Counted from the first letter of the stretch, positions 24,199 to 36,793 are shown. The stretch is DNA of 64,000 nt from Tausonia pullulans (GCA_951802195.1 OX637631.1:310001-374000), one strand, 5' to 3'. Notes: generated from the sequence alone by a model not told the origin. Translations and numbers: made by a program.

Positions 24199-26890
24199 CT
24201 GGGGATCATAAAATGCGCCTAGTCCAGTCAGACTTTGGCTTGATAGCACCAGCAGATGCCTGACAGAGCTCGTGTTCCATGACCCAGGTACGTACGGTGG
24301 TGAGTCGGACAAGTAGTGGTGAGAGGTCGAGAGGCGTTTCGAAGAAAGGGGCCAGGGCGGCGGCATGCTCCTGCTGTCGCTTGTCTGTCGTCGCTAAGTG
24401 ATACGCCACCTGGTATCAGCGGGCTTGCAATTTACTGGAGTTTTCTAGAGACCTGAATTGGCAAGACGGACAGTCTGGGCCAAGTTATTGAGGGCAATTG
24501 GCCGTCTTTCGCTGCATCTGAAAAAGGTTTCCTGGTAAACTGCTGGCTGCACGGGCAAGTCATTCGCCTCAAACGATGGACTTGGCCCAAATTGGCCAGG
24601 TTAAAGGGAAAGGGGGAGGAGATAAACATTTTGGACTTTGCCAATTATAAAGACTGACTTGAATTAATTAGATGTAGAGTACTTTCGTTCGGCTCCTCGA
24701 ATATCTTCTTATTCCAGATCGCCGAAGCTCAGCGAGCCGGGAGCTTGATGATATGCGCAGGTCATAGGACTGTTCTGCGATTGATCTAAAACAGGGCCAT
24801 AGGACAGCGATCTCAGCCGGATCTCAAGAAAATTCGGAGCCAGAGTCAAAGCGTAACTGCTCCGCGTGAGATTACGTTGCGAGTCGATGCGGACGGACGG
24901 ACGAAGAATTCTACCGGATAAACCCTTCTGATATGTATCCTAAAACTTTTTTCAGTCATGTGCTCGATGAACGATGAGTGCACGTCTGTTCTGCACGAGC
25001 GCTTACAACCACGCGCGCGTGACTGTAATAAATGAATCGACATTCCTCTACAAGCAAAAGAAACCAAGGCTCTATCTGAACGAAGTCCACACTGTATATC
25101 AGATCCCTGACTCTCGTTAAGCTTGGTATAGCAGACGAGGGCTAGGTCGTGCATCTTTGCATGAAGGAGTACCTATTAACGAACTCTCGTCGGGGTCAAT
25201 CGTCATCGGCGATGTACAGCCCGGTGATGCGCCATCAACGTGTCGCCATCGATGTGTCGATGGCGTTCAGCCGTCTCAACCTCTCTTTTTGGCACGGCAT
25301 TTCCTGGGATTGATAGGCTGGGACCGAAGGACTCCAGATCAGGTCGTCGAAATCAGCGCACTTCAGCCAGCTAAGCTACCAAACAAACTTCTGCGGTCGG
25401 GCGGAGAAGACTTCCGCGCACTCACGCAGCACTGTTTCTCGGTCACTCTTGACTATTCTGGGCGATGATTAGCGCGCTCGATCGAAAACATCAGCTGGCA
25501 CATGAATGTATGCTTGTCCTACCGTAGATTTATATGAACTGATTAACTGTTTCTTTGAAACCGCCTGAAGGTAGTGCAAGTTGATACCGACCGGAGCCGC
25601 AAAGACCGGTGAGGTGGTTTTTTTCAAATGCTCGTGGAGCGCTGCGGGATCGGCAGCAGAGAGGAGGGAAGCAGATTGTGCTTGTGCGCTTGCGCAAAGG
25701 AGCCGATCTCAGAGACGTATCGGTGTCTTCTGCACGTCCCACCTGTTCACAGTGGCAGGCAGAAAGGCACGTAACAATCCGTCGAACCTCGGAGGAGGTC
25801 GGGCAGACCCTGCTAGAGAGCCTCAGGGTGAGTGGAGCAACCGGAGAGGAAGAGTGCCTTGTCCCTTGTCCCTTAACGTACCCTCCTGCTCGGATCCATC
25901 GAGCGAGACCGAACGCCTCGAGCTTACATGCCCGGCCAATGACTGTTCCGCTGACGTCAAAGATCGGCGATTCAAGCCGCTCGGAATTCAGGGTTTGGGT
26001 GGGAAAGTAGCTGATGAATGACAGTCAAAGGAGGATGGGCTGAGTGGCACGGTTTATGAGATGTCTCTGAATGTTGTTGAAAAAGAGGAGAAGCAGACGG
26101 GTATCGCTTTGTCTGTAGCGAGCTGTAGATGTAGATATATCGGGGTGAGCAGTGCGCGCGGTCTTTTCTTTGTTCTTTTTCCTTTCTTTTTTTTCCCCCC
26201 TTACTGTGCTCTTTCTCTCTCTGCTTCCCTTCCATCCATCCCCGAGGATCCTAAAAGCTGAGAGCAAGTAAGCGCGGAAGCTAGTCTGCGAAGCCCGCGG
26301 TACTCTCAAGCCAACGGACGGTCTACAATATGATGGAAGCCGGGGGAATTCGTTCACGGCCCGCTGTCTGTGCTCGCTGGCTCTTCCCTCGGCCGCCTGC
26401 ATGTGGATGGCCCTTTTTTGGTAGTGCGTCGAGGCCTAACAAGAATGAGAGTCAAACAGTCAAACAGTCAAACGAAGAAGCGCCAAACCTCCTTTTGATC
26501 CCTCCCGTTGCCCCGATCGGACGAGCGAGCAATCAATTGAGCCGGCTTCCTTCACCCCCGACCTTCCCCAATCCCTCTGCATCCTCTCGACCTCCACAAG
26601 CTACGACCGACGACGACGACAACAGTACCTGCTCACTCTTCATTTACCATCCCTCCCTCGACTCGCCCCCAACGATCTCAACTATCCGTCGGCACTTACT
26701 GCTGAGGCATCACCGCTCTCAGCTCTCATTCTCCAATCCTCCGGAATCCACCTCCGCTTGTCTACTCGAGGAGCCGGCATTCAAGTCCGGTTGCGTCCGT
26801 TTGATTCTATCCATCACCACTCCCCGCCGCCGGACGACTGCTCCCGCCTCTCCTTCTTCTCATCCCTCCCTCTTTGCTTTCCATCCCACG
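24199..26890. other. 2.7-kb gene-poor stretch between TYS1 and the bZIP gene
   Basis: Both flanking genes point away from it. From about 24430 to 25570 it is visibly AT-richer than the rest of the window, with only short frames. From 25600 to 26040 base composition returns to normal, with frames of up to 147 codons on plus and shorter ones on minus, none recognised. From 26150 to 26890 C/T runs suggest promoter and 5' UTR of the bZIP gene, including three 8-bp GTCAAACA/G units at 26451-26474. Confidence 0.5.
25244..25265. repeat. perfect 9-bp hairpin
   Basis: CGCCATCGA, loop TGTG, TCGATGGCG: a perfect 9-bp stem with a four-base loop. A degenerate copy of the left arm (GCGCCATCAACGTGTCG) lies just upstream. 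Could be a terminator-like or protein-binding palindrome, or chance. Confidence 0.5.
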
Positions 26891-29657
26891 ATGGCACCGT
26901 CCTTGTTCGGTACTCCGTACGTTACGGCCCTGGCCTGCTTGCTTGCTTGTCCTGTCTAAAGCTTATTCACGAGCGGCCCGACATGCCGTTCCAGTTCTAG
27001 ACAATGTATGCACAACATAAATCCCTTTCGCTCAGTCGTTTCTTATTCACCGAGGCCTTCTTCCCTCGGCCGGCCCACTGAGCAGGCTGGCTGGCTGCGC
27101 GATTCTCACTCTGACGCTTCTCGATTTTCTTCCCTCCTTTTGTCTTCAGACGAGGCCTACCCGTTTCCTGGGAACATACCTGAATCCGGTTGGGACTTCG
27201 GCACCTCGGGCAAGGTGAGTCATGGCCAAGCGAGCGAGCGTCTTTGTGCGGCTATCAAAACCGAAGGGAGATTCTTGGACCCCGGCAAAATGACTGAGGA
27301 AAAGAGGGTACAATCCGAGGATCCCATGGCCTCCCTTGTCCCGTTCCTTATTGGGTTTGTCGGTGGATGATAAGGTGGTGCGATGCACTTACGAATGTCA
27401 AGGGCGGCTGACTAGAGTGAGACAGAGCAAGGCGGCGAAGGATCGTCGCGTCCCCCTCTGTGACGTGGACTTCTCCCCGCTTCCGGCTTTGGAGCTGATA
27501 CCCCGGACATTCTCCACCCATCCATCCCTACCCCCTCTTCCCTACATGACGATCTGTTGCCTGCTCGATCTCATCGCATCCATTCCCCACTCTCCTCCTT
27601 ATCATTCTCCCTTCCTTCCTTCCCGTCTTTCATCTTCTCCATCGGTTCTCCACCGCCACCCCAACCCGACCCCCCAAAAAATCAGCTAAGCCCGACAGGT
27701 CAAGGTCTCTTGACTCCAGGTTCGGAGGCGCTCCAAACATGGATCAACACCTCGGTGCGTGTAATTTGAGATAATGCAACTCATGCCTCATTTGAGCTCT
27801 CAGTGCGGCACGTGGCGACTGCGGGTGCTAGCGCTCCTTCCGGTCTTGGCCATACCCACCCTCAAATGCTCTTTATCTTCGTCCATCTTCCGTCTTCCTC
27901 TTAGCAGGGATCACCCCGCACGGGTGTTTTTGTCTTTCTGTTCACCTCGGCTAAGACTGACCCTTTTTTATGCTTTGTCCTCTTTTTTTTCTTCCTGCTT
28001 CTACCTCTTCACTCTAGTTCGTCGGCCCAGACGCCGTTTCCCCTTTCGTCTCCTCTTTCGGTACTTCCGGCAACAGCGGTCCCGGCTACCAGCCGCAAAA
28101 CACCGCCTTCAAGACATCTCACTCATCCTTGCCGAAGTTTGGTTCCCTTAGTGACTTCAACGAATCTAACGCGGCTGAGTCCCGCTCGTCGTCGTTCTCT
28201 TCCGTCGACTCCGGGGCATCCTCGACTTCAGCATACGATGTTCTCGACACAGCCCAGCCCTCTCGGCAGCAAGACGATGCCCAGGGCCGGTTCCCCTTCC
28301 CACAACTGCCCTCGCCGCCTTCCAAGAGCTTGACCATCGATGTCGGTGAGCTCCAGCGTCAGGGTCCGACTGACGGCGGCGGTGACCCTCAGCAACACGT
28401 CACGACCGCCGGCTGGGGAGCCATTGAGCCTTTTGGTCCGCCGATGCAGCGGTCATCGTCAACGATGGCCCATCTCCAGCATCATCGCCACCACTCGCAG
28501 CCGGTCTTCCCGACGAGCATCGGTTCCCAGCAGGATCAACATCAGTTCCAGCTCTTCCAGCAGCAGCTTCAGTACGAGCAGCAACTCCCGCATCAACATC
28601 TTCAGCAGCACTCGCACCAACAGCATGGCAGTTGCGTTCATCATCCTTCCGCGCAGCACCACCAGAACCCTCGGCCGCACTACTCACCTTATTCGCACCG
28701 TGTATCGACCTCGTTGTCCATCCCCTCGTCTGTGGCGCCTCCCTCGGCTTCTCATCAGTCTCGACGGGCTAGCGTCGCAGGCACAGTCGCTCCGCGCTCT
28801 CCGTCCCTCGACGTCTCGGACATATCGGGCAGTTCGCCCCCTCTCGTCGCGAGCCTTCGCCAAGTCTCAGTCTCAGGCCCGGCCGCGTACAGAACGCCCG
28901 CCTCGTCCAAGATGGGCACGGTCTCTCCTCCCAGAGCTGCCTGTGTCACTGTGGAGGCATCCCTCGCCTCCACTTCAGCGTCTGAGTCCGCCGACTCCTC
29001 CTCTCGCTCGTCTCCCTCCCGCTCGTCCTCGACCACTCGCTCGCCTCTCAAGCCGCTACTGCCTTTTCTCGCCCAAAGCTCGATGGTTAATGTCAAAGAG
29101 GAACACCACGAGCCGGCAATGACGACCCTCTCCCTCGGTGACGATGACGACCTCCCGCCTCTTCCGGAGGACTTCGACTCGACCTTTGCCGACTACACCG
29201 ACGAGCCATCCGCTCCGACGATGCGCGGCGGCCGGCAGACGACTCCAGACTTAAGTGGCAAGGAGGACGCATGGGGCATTGGTCATGAAGCGTACCAAAA
29301 GTGAGTGGCGGCGGGCACCTCTCCCTATCCGATCTTCATCGCTGAGTTTTCCTCCTCCTTTCTCCCCCAGGCTGACGCCAAAGGCGAGGAAGCAACTCCG
29401 CAACAAGATTGGAGCCCGCCGGTTCCGCGAGCGTAGGAAGGAGTACATTACCACTCTCCAGGCCAAGCTCATCGTGCGGGACGCCCTCATTAAGGACGCC
29501 CGTGGACGGCTTGCACGGAGCAATCAAACAGTGAAAGATTGTGCATGCGCTTTCCTCCCCTTTCAATGAGAGTGTTTGTCTGATGCCTTCGTCTCGTGCA
29601 GTGCGTACTCGGGTTGCTGAGCTCGAGGCCGCTGCTTCTGGTCTCACTTTAGAGTGA
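26891..29657 (+). CDS. bZIP transcription factor
   Basis: Nuclear DNA-binding regulator. Exons in phase: MAPSLF (ATG 26891); DEAYPFPGNIPESGWDFGTS; after an unusually long intron (about 470 nt), LSPTGQGLLTPGSEALQTWI; then from 28018 a long Ser/Gln/His-rich exon (FVGPDAVSPFVSSFGTSGNS, Gln-rich LFQQQLQYEQQLPHQHLQQH) with an acidic patch DDDDLPPLPEDFDSTFADYT. The bZIP is in the penultimate exon: KLTPKARKQLRNKIGARRF followed by RERRKEYITTLQAKLIVRD. The basic region fits N-x7-R (N-KIGARRF-R), with a leucine-zipper helix after it. The last exon adds LRTRVAELEAAASGLTLE before TGA 29655-29657. The motif NKxxARxFRxRRKEYxxxL is widespread in basidiomycete bZIPs. Targets unknown. The zipper is short because the protein ends soon after it. 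Confidence 0.88.
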
Positions 29658-30318
29658 TTCTCTACGATCTTGAGACTCCCTCCCCCCCCACCTCTTTCGT
29701 TCTGCTACTCCCCCATTTTCTTTCTTTCATGTTTCTCTCTTCTCTTCTGTCTCTGGCTGTAATGTCGAACAATTTCCCAACCTATCTTGTCTTAATAGTC
29801 CTACCACTCCACTCCACAGACAAACACGATTATCTCTCTGTGCACTGGTTCAAGGCCTTAACTTCTTCCTCTATTGTTGGTTTCTCCCTCTGTATCAAGA
29901 TTATTGTGTCCTTCCCTTATAGAGCTTCTTCATTCTCTATCCTCTCTTCCCTCCGTCGTATTGCTTATTAACATGCTCGTCCTTAGCTTAGACTGGGAAA
30001 AGCCCCCGCCCTTCCGTCTAACGACGATGTAGCAAGATCTCTCCTGTCTCTCTTTCTCTGCCCGGTTGCGTAATGAGCGATATGCGGGCTCGCGGCCGAC
30101 CGCTGCAGAGTTGTGTGTCTGTCACGCACGTCTGGTTGCCGCGCGAGTGCTGACTGACGGCCGGCTGACCGATGTGATATCGTCTCTCCCTCACCCTTCG
30201 GCCTTGTCCGTGTGATGCGCCTGAGACTGGTCTTGCTCTCCAATCCACATCGAAAAGGCCGCGGCCTCCCTTCCTCGAACTGCCACCACACCAAGATCCC
30301 TCCCCCGACCGCTCGGCG
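29658..30318. other. intergenic bZIP-MFS
   Basis: T/C-rich 3' flank of the bZIP gene to about 29970, then promoter and 5' UTR of the MFS gene. No gene seen. The 105-codon plus-strand frame at 29654-29971 is leucine/serine-rich pyrimidine-tract translation. Confidence 0.5.
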
Positions 30319-32824
30319 ATGGACCAGTATCAGAAGCAGCAGCCAGCAGCCGATGGACGCTCGCACCACGACCACCACGCCCGCCCATACACTGAACGTA
30401 GCCGACTTCTCGACTCGACAGCCCAACATTCAGCATCCGGCTGGGGCGCTATCGCCGGCGTGAAGCTCGGCCTCTCGGGCAACGCCGAGGAAGAGGAGGA
30501 CGACGAGAGCAGTAGTACCAAGGGCAGGTCTTCGATTAACTCGTCGGCGGACGTCATGGGTGCGGACGACGTCGTCCCGGAGGAACATGACGACAGGGCA
30601 AGACTTGTTGGGTGGAGGCTAGGGATCACGCTGTGAGTCTGATCGTCTGGTCGAGAAAGCGAGGGAAACAAGGGAGGAACATGTGGCAAAGACTCCCTTG
30701 TGAGCTCATGATATTGCTGACAACACGAACTCCACACTTCAGGCTCTCTGTATGGGGCACCAACGCATGTTTTGCGTTCAATACGACGGCGACTGTGAGT
30801 GCTTCCATGCGCAGATCCTCTGGACCCCGACAACATGCGAGGACACGCTGACTTTGCGAGAGTGTCTTCGCGGCTTTGCTAGGCGACGCTTTCTCCTCAG
30901 ATCGCGTCCCATTTTGAGCATGTCGAGTTATCATCCTACATTGTGAGCCGCCCTCCCCTTGTTCAGCCAGTTCTGCCGCATGTTGTGTTAATACTCGCAC
31001 AAAAGGGTTCCTGCTTCCTCCTCGCATCAGGCACGTCGTCTCCCCAGCATCATGATGGCCCGCGGGCTCAAGATCTGACTTCCCTCACGTTTCCAGTCGT
31101 CTTCACACCCGTATTTGGCGGTCTCACCGACCACCTCTCTCGGCCAGCGACCATGTGTCTCGCCGGTCTTCTCTTCGGCCTCGGCTGCCTCGGAACGGCC
31201 CTCTCTACCTCTTTCTCAGCGCTGCTCGTCGCTCGAGGCCTCACCGGTGCCGGCGGGGCCGGTATTCTCACGCTTTCAAGCATCATCACGACCGATCTCG
31301 TCAGTCTCCGCGAGCGAGGTTACTACCAGGGTCTCACCATGACCGTCTACGGAATCGCCGCATCAGCCGGCGGCCCTCTTGCCGGACTCCTCGGCGACCA
31401 TTGGGGCTGGGAGGCCGCGTTTTACGTCCAGATACCCCCGCTAGTCTGCACGCTTGCAGCCCTCTGGATTCTTCTCCCTCGACCGGCGGAACACGCCGCT
31501 GGCCGCCCGAGCGGCGGTGCTGCAATGCTTTTCAAGACGCTCGATCTGCCAGGCCTCGCCCTCCTCTTTGCCTTTGTCGGGGCTCTTCTCCTCGGCCTCT
31601 CGCTCCATACATCGGGATCGCCTTGGATGATGAGTGTACCCCTGATTGGGGCGAGCATACTCGCGCTGTTCGCCTTCAGCTTCGTTGAGCGGACAACGGA
31701 GAAGCGTGGGGGCAGGGTTCTTGTCCCGTGGGAGGTCCTCCGGCAGCGAAACGTCCTCTTTGTGGGCCATGTCTCCAATATCTCTTTTCCGCTCTGTTTT
31801 CTTGCTGAAACCTCTATGCCTACCTACCAGACTTGTCTCAGCGCTGGCCTCACCAGTCTTAGCAACGGCGCAATGAGCTACAACATGTACGTGTAACGCC
31901 TGCCTCCTTACATTACGGACTTCGTGCCGAACGATGATCTTCCTCCCTCCCACCAGCCCTCTCTACTTCTCCGTCGTCCGCTCGGCCTCCTCCACCTCGG
32001 CTGGTCTTCACCTCCTACCGCAATCCATTGGACTCGCCCTCGGCTCCCTCCTTGCTGGCTACCTCATCCGCTCGACCGGCCGCTCCGCTCTCCTCGGCAT
32101 CGTCTCCCTCGCCCTCCCCATCGCCAGCGCCATCACCATGGCTCGCTGGAACGAACGCACGCCCTCCTGGGTTGAATGGGTCGATATTTCCCCTGCTGGA
32201 CTGGGATATTCGAGCTATCTCGTCACGAGTCTCATCGCGATCATCTCGAGCGTGCCGAAGGAGATGATCCCGAGGGCTACGGCCATCTCGTACCTCTTTC
32301 GGACGTTGGGAGGTTGCTTGGGCGTTGCTCTGTTCGCGACCCTTCAGCAGGAAATTCTCGGTCGGCAGCTCGCGGCGCGTATTACTGGTCCAGGGAGCAA
32401 AAAGGTTGGTCCGGTCTCTCGCGCTCTTCTTGTTGTTGTCTTTGATGACCTTGGTGCGTGTGCACGTTTCTTTAGATCATCTCCAACATTAAGCACTCCA
32501 AGACGTACCTCGCCCTCCTCCCCCCGGACCTCCGCGCCCCAGCCATCGATGCCTACGCCATCAGTCTCAAGGCAACTTTCGCCGCGACGGCTGCCATCGT
32601 TCGTCCCTCACTTTCCCCCCTTCTCGGTGCTTGTCGCTGCACACGATTGACCGGGTCGTTTTCTGCATCCACAGGGCCTTCTCGCCCTCCTTGCGGCCAT
32701 CCCGATCGAGGAGCACCACCTAGGCGACAAGAGCGGGCCCGTCGGCGGGGGAAAGCACAAGGCTCGAGCGGAGGAGGCTGAAGCAGAGGAGGAAGATCCG
32801 CTCGTTGAGCGGCGGACGGAGTAG
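30319..32824 (+). CDS. MFS transporter, vacuolar basic amino acid (Vba/Fnx)-like
   Basis: Fourteen-helix MFS protein, probably vacuolar. ATG 30319 opens an acidic/His-rich N-tail (MDQYQKQQPAADGRSHHDHH), then ARLVGWRLGITLLSVWGTNA. Further exons give IASHFEHVELSSYI, GSCFLLAS, and the main exon from 31097: VVFTPVFGGLTDHLSRPATM, LLVARGLTGAGGAGILTLSS, SLRERGYYQGLTMTVYGIAA, GDHWGWEAAFYVQIPPLVCT. Later exons carry LHLLPQSIGLALGSLLAGYL, KEMIPRATAISYLFRTLGGC and a charged tail ending VERRTE, TAG 32822-32824. RERGxYQG and the GxxGG helix fit the Vba/Fnx subfamily; substrate is inference. The intron at 31031-31096 appears to need a GC donor (see findings). Convergent with the next gene, only 137 bp apart. 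Confidence 0.85.
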
Positions 32825-32961
32825 CCCTACGTCGAAGCTCGTATTATAGAGTGTACGTATCGTTCAATGTAGCACAAGTCAATAAAAGAGACTCAGAGGG
32901 CAGGCAAGCAAGTAGGCAAGTAAGAGAAGAGGGGCAAGATGAGCACGAGAGGAGGACCACA

Positions 32962-35900
32962 CTAAGCCGGCGCAGGCACGTCCTCCTGCTCCAGCTTCTG
33001 CGGCAATCTGAATCGAGAAGGCACAATCCATCCCGCGCGCTGAGCTTGTGGCATCCCGTCGATGTGCATCGTCAGGCGGTCGAGGAGGTCCGAAGGCTGC
33101 CACTGCGGAGCTAGCTCATCATCAGCAAGGTGGGAGCGTAAAGCAGCCGTTATGCGACTAGGAGAACGGACGATGTCGAGCTCGTCCTCAAATCGAGAGG
33201 TCCCGTGGCAGCTTTTGGCGTGCTTCCACCACTGTTTGAGAGCGCACATCAGAAGTGTAATTGAGAATGACGAGACATGGGCGCGTCATGACAGAACCAC
33301 AGCTGACGTAGATCTCCGGAACGACGATTTCGATGTCCTGTGGGAGACATAGTTCACGTCAGCCGCTCTGCGTTATGCATTGAGCTGTGTTATGTGTGAC
33401 AGACCTTGACGCCGGTAACGGCAACCCACTTGCCGCAGGCATCTAAGGGACGCACCGAAGTTAGCCATCTCCTAAACCAGATAAAGAAACCCACGCACGG
33501 CATTTCCCCTCCCTCATCGTCGTGCGCTCCCCCGGGTTGACTCTTGGTCGCTGAACGGAGCGGAAGCGAAGGGGCGGAGAGAAGGGGAGGCCGGTGGTCG
33601 GGGAGATACCATGAAAGTACCTGATGGAAGGAAAATTGGAGTTCGATGTGTCAGAGGGGGGCTAGGGCGGCACCATGAGAGGGAGGGATGGAGGACGTGC
33701 ATCATGTGGTAGTTGTACGCCGAGACCTGGAGGGTCGACGCGCCAATGAGCGATAAGCCTATCCCTTCTTTTAAAGGGAGAAGAACAGACCTTGGTCTTG
33801 AGTGCGATTGGCTCCGAGCCCTCGTCCTCGGCGCAAATAGGGCAAATCGCGATTTTCTCACTAACAACGGGCGCAGGTGGTCAGGGCTATCTTTCTCAGC
33901 GCCAAGGAAACAAGTCTAGGCATACCCTCCGGTCCCTCGAATCCAACGTGGGTGATAGAGATCCATCGGGCCAAGCACTGGTGCCTGGTACTGCCCACCA
34001 CCACGTGAGCCACGGAAGGGTCGAGGAGGCTGGATAGGTGGCGGCGAGAGGTTGAGCGCGGTGGCGAGATCAGATGGGAGATGTTGCGGGAGAGGGACTG
34101 TGGTAGCCGAAGAGGTAGGTCAGTCAGTGGCTCAACTACATAAGTGCCCGGACATACATTGTCTGTAGAGTCGGTTCAAATCTGGCTCAAGCTGCACGCC
34201 TGAAGGAAACTTTCTATCTCCGTCTCGAGGAGCACGTCCTGCACCACTATCATCGTCTCCCGCCTCGCCATAGAAAGGCAAGGAGGGCTCTGGAGATGCT
34301 GATGGGGAGGGAGAGAACGTGGGAATAGGCGAGGGCTCGGCGGAGGAGGAGGCATCGAGGCTGGATCGAGAAGGCGAGTCGCGGAGGAGAGTGAGAGTCG
34401 ATGACAGAGAAGAAGAGGCGGAGGACGAGTTTGTGGGCGGTGCGGAGAGGAGATCGAGTAAGGTGGGACGAGACTGCCTAGGGCGAGAGGGGAAGGAGAG
34501 GACAGGGGATGCGTCCCGGGCAAAAGAGAGCGGGGCTATGGGCGCCGGTCGCTGGAGAATGATGGACGGGATTGTCTGTGACGGCGCGGCTGGGGGATCG
34601 TTCTCTGCGACCATGGCCTTCTTTGACCGCTCGTGAGAAGTCCTGCTGCGTGTCTTCGGACCCCGGGAGACTGACGGGGGAGATGAGACGAAGGTCTTCT
34701 TCCGGCTAACTCGCCTCGACGGCCGGGTGCGAGCGAGGGGGGAGTCGCTGTTCGCGCGTTGAGTGACCGAAGATGGATGTGAGCTAGCCTCATTGGGCGG
34801 AGGGGGTGAGGGAGACTGGGCAATGGTCCGCTTGCGCCTGTTGGTCGGTTGCGATGATGAGGAGGCAACAGAAGTTGGCGCCCAAGAGGCGAGATGGAGT
34901 AAAGTCGAGGGGGAGAGATGGGCAGGCTCGTGTCTGGATTCCGAAGCGAGCTGCGAGGACTCGAACCGCTGCGGCCGCCATGACGCCTGAATAGACTCAT
35001 TGTAAGCATGCCCGACATCGGAAACTCCACTCCTTAGCCCCATCAGAGGATCTTGCAGGGATCGGGCCAGATCATCTGCGATCGGACTCGTAGGCTGCTC
35101 GTCTGGCGAAGAGGGCATCCAATCCGCCTCGAAGGGCGAGGAGGAGGCCACTGAAGCGATCGATAGACGACGAGGCAGGTCCTCAAGACTGTAGAAGGGT
35201 GGAGCGAGAGGAAGGAGCGAGCTGGGAACCCTTTGCATGTAAGGGGCGTTAGGGTATGGAGGCGTCGGTGGGTTCACGGACCATGACTCCAAGGCGAGAG
35301 CGGTGTCGTCTTCGTTAATGTCTGGATCCCTTGGGATATCGGTCGACCACTGATGGGAGAGAAAATTGGGCGATGGGTTTGAGGGCATCATCTGATCAGG
35401 GGCAAGAGAGTCAGATTGAGGCGTGGGAAGACCGCATATACGCGAGTCACTCACCGTCAGGGTCCGCGCGAAGGAGATGGGTCCAAACACGGCCTCAGGC
35501 GGGATGCCCGTGTCGCCGCTGGACAATCCCCTCATAGAGAGATCTCTGTCGTACCTCAGACTGCTCTCCGGGTAGACCCACTGGCGGTCAGGCTCGCCGC
35601 CGCTGAAGGGCGAGAGAAGGCCGAACCGCTCGGCACCCGCGCCCCCTGCCGCCAGCCCGCCACCCCCGCCCGCGAAGAGACTGAGGCTGCTGCCTGAGCT
35701 CGAGGTCCGACGGAAGAGAGAGTCCTTCGGAGTATGCTGAAGCGGGGAGATGTTGATATATCGGAAGGGATTCGAGGGCGTTCGGGCGGCATGGGCGCGA
35801 AGGGTGGTGTTAGAGGAAGTGGAGCGTACGGCGGGAGCGGCGGAGTCGAAGGCCTCGGTGTTGAGTTGAAAGTCGAGCTCGCGTGGCAGGCCAGGGGGAG

Positions 35901-36009
35901 GGGAGGGAGGTGGAGAGGTCCTCAGATGAGGTAGCTCCATGGTAGGGCGAACTATTATCCTGGGATGGTTGTTGGTAGGAAACGGAAGGCGGCGACTAAG
36001 TCCTTGCAT
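32962..36009 (-). CDS. Rua1-type transcription regulator (Rua1 C-terminal domain, formerly DUF4451)
   Basis: Likely zinc-binding DNA-associated regulator. The large N-terminal exon (to about 34150) encodes some 600 residues of Ser/Pro-rich, mostly disordered chain with basic patches (RRVSRKKTFVSS, TNRRKRTIAQ). The C-terminal exons spell the conserved domain in order: PMDLYHPRWIRGTGG, KIAICPICAEDEG (CxxC), TKVSAYNYHMMYFHGIS (His pair), GLPFSPPLRFR, EGKCHACGKWVAVTGVK (CxxC), DIEIVVPEIY/WWKHAKSCHG (H, C, H), then TAG at 32962-32964. All expected Cys/His are present. Rua1 is known as the activator of the ustilagic acid cluster in Ustilago; the domain is widespread in fungi, so no such role is implied here. 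The start is uncertain: an AG acceptor-like CACAG precedes the frame, so an upstream exon may exist; 36009 is the first ATG in frame, 35940 the next. Confidence 0.82.
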
Positions 36010-36793
36010 GCGCGCGACGACCGCCTCTTCGCCTGACCCGCTGCGCAGTACGCCGGCTGGTTCGGACGTCGAACCAAACCCCCCTCTGTCTGTGAACAAT
36101 AAACATCAAGAACAACTCGGAAGAGCTGTCATCAAACAAGAACACGAGAGACGAGAAACAAGCAGGCACTTATCATGCCTTACGAGTAAGGTCACCACCG
36201 GCCGACCCTACCTACTTGCAATTGGCCTTGCCTCTTCGTATATAAATATATCCTTCTCCCCCTCACCAGGAGCGATGTAACTGTGGCTGGGAGAACCCTT
36301 ATTTGCGATCCTCTGACGCTCTGCTGCAGCCTCCTGGTCCTCAGCGTCGCTGCCAACGAAAATACTGCGCCTCCGGCCTGGACGGTGGTGGAGAGCTCCC
36401 CGGCCACTTCCCTCACCCTCCACGAGTCGTCTTGTTCATTTCCTCCACCTTGGATGTCTCATATTCCATTCTTCGTCCGGGAAACCTGCGACTGAGTCCG
36501 TATAGGGCTCATCGTTGTGTTCGGCTGCCTGGATGGGTTCCCCCCTTCGCACACGCCGTGGCGAGAAAGCCCTTGTCGGTGGCGAGGCTCGAGTCAGGAT
36601 GGCTAGGAGGAGCAGGAAGCTCCCACAAGACGTTACGATACTCTGTAGAGGAGAAGAGGGCGAAACGCGAGTCAGACTTGACCGCTGACTGACAAACACC
36701 AAGAGCGGAGTTAGACAGGACAAAGACAAGATGAAGTGCATCAACCACGATGCATCAGGAGTACTCTGCCTCTACTGGGCCTTAGATCGCAAA
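36010..36793. other. upstream region of the Rua1-type gene
   Basis: About 780 bases that must hold the promoter of the Rua1-type gene and the 3' flank of the minus-strand frame that ends at 36794. ATACGAAGAGGC/TATATAAATATATCC near 36233-36254 is an AT-rich TATA-like patch. A first exon could hide here. No recognised coding sequence. Confidence 0.4.

Noticed and set aside
24456-24647. Possible MITE with AATTGGCAA arms
   Set aside because: Only 9 bp of arm match, no target duplication found; too weak to call a transposon.
25570-26030. Minus-strand piece with PIFDVSGTVIG, faintly like a GAF/free-Met sulfoxide reductase strand
   Set aside because: The similarity covers about ten residues and the frame ends soon after; not enough for a gene or pseudogene call.
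36010-36099. N-terminal extension of the Rua1-type protein to 36099
   Set aside because: Begins at TTG; a CACAG acceptor-like site sits there, so an unseen upstream exon is more likely than a start.
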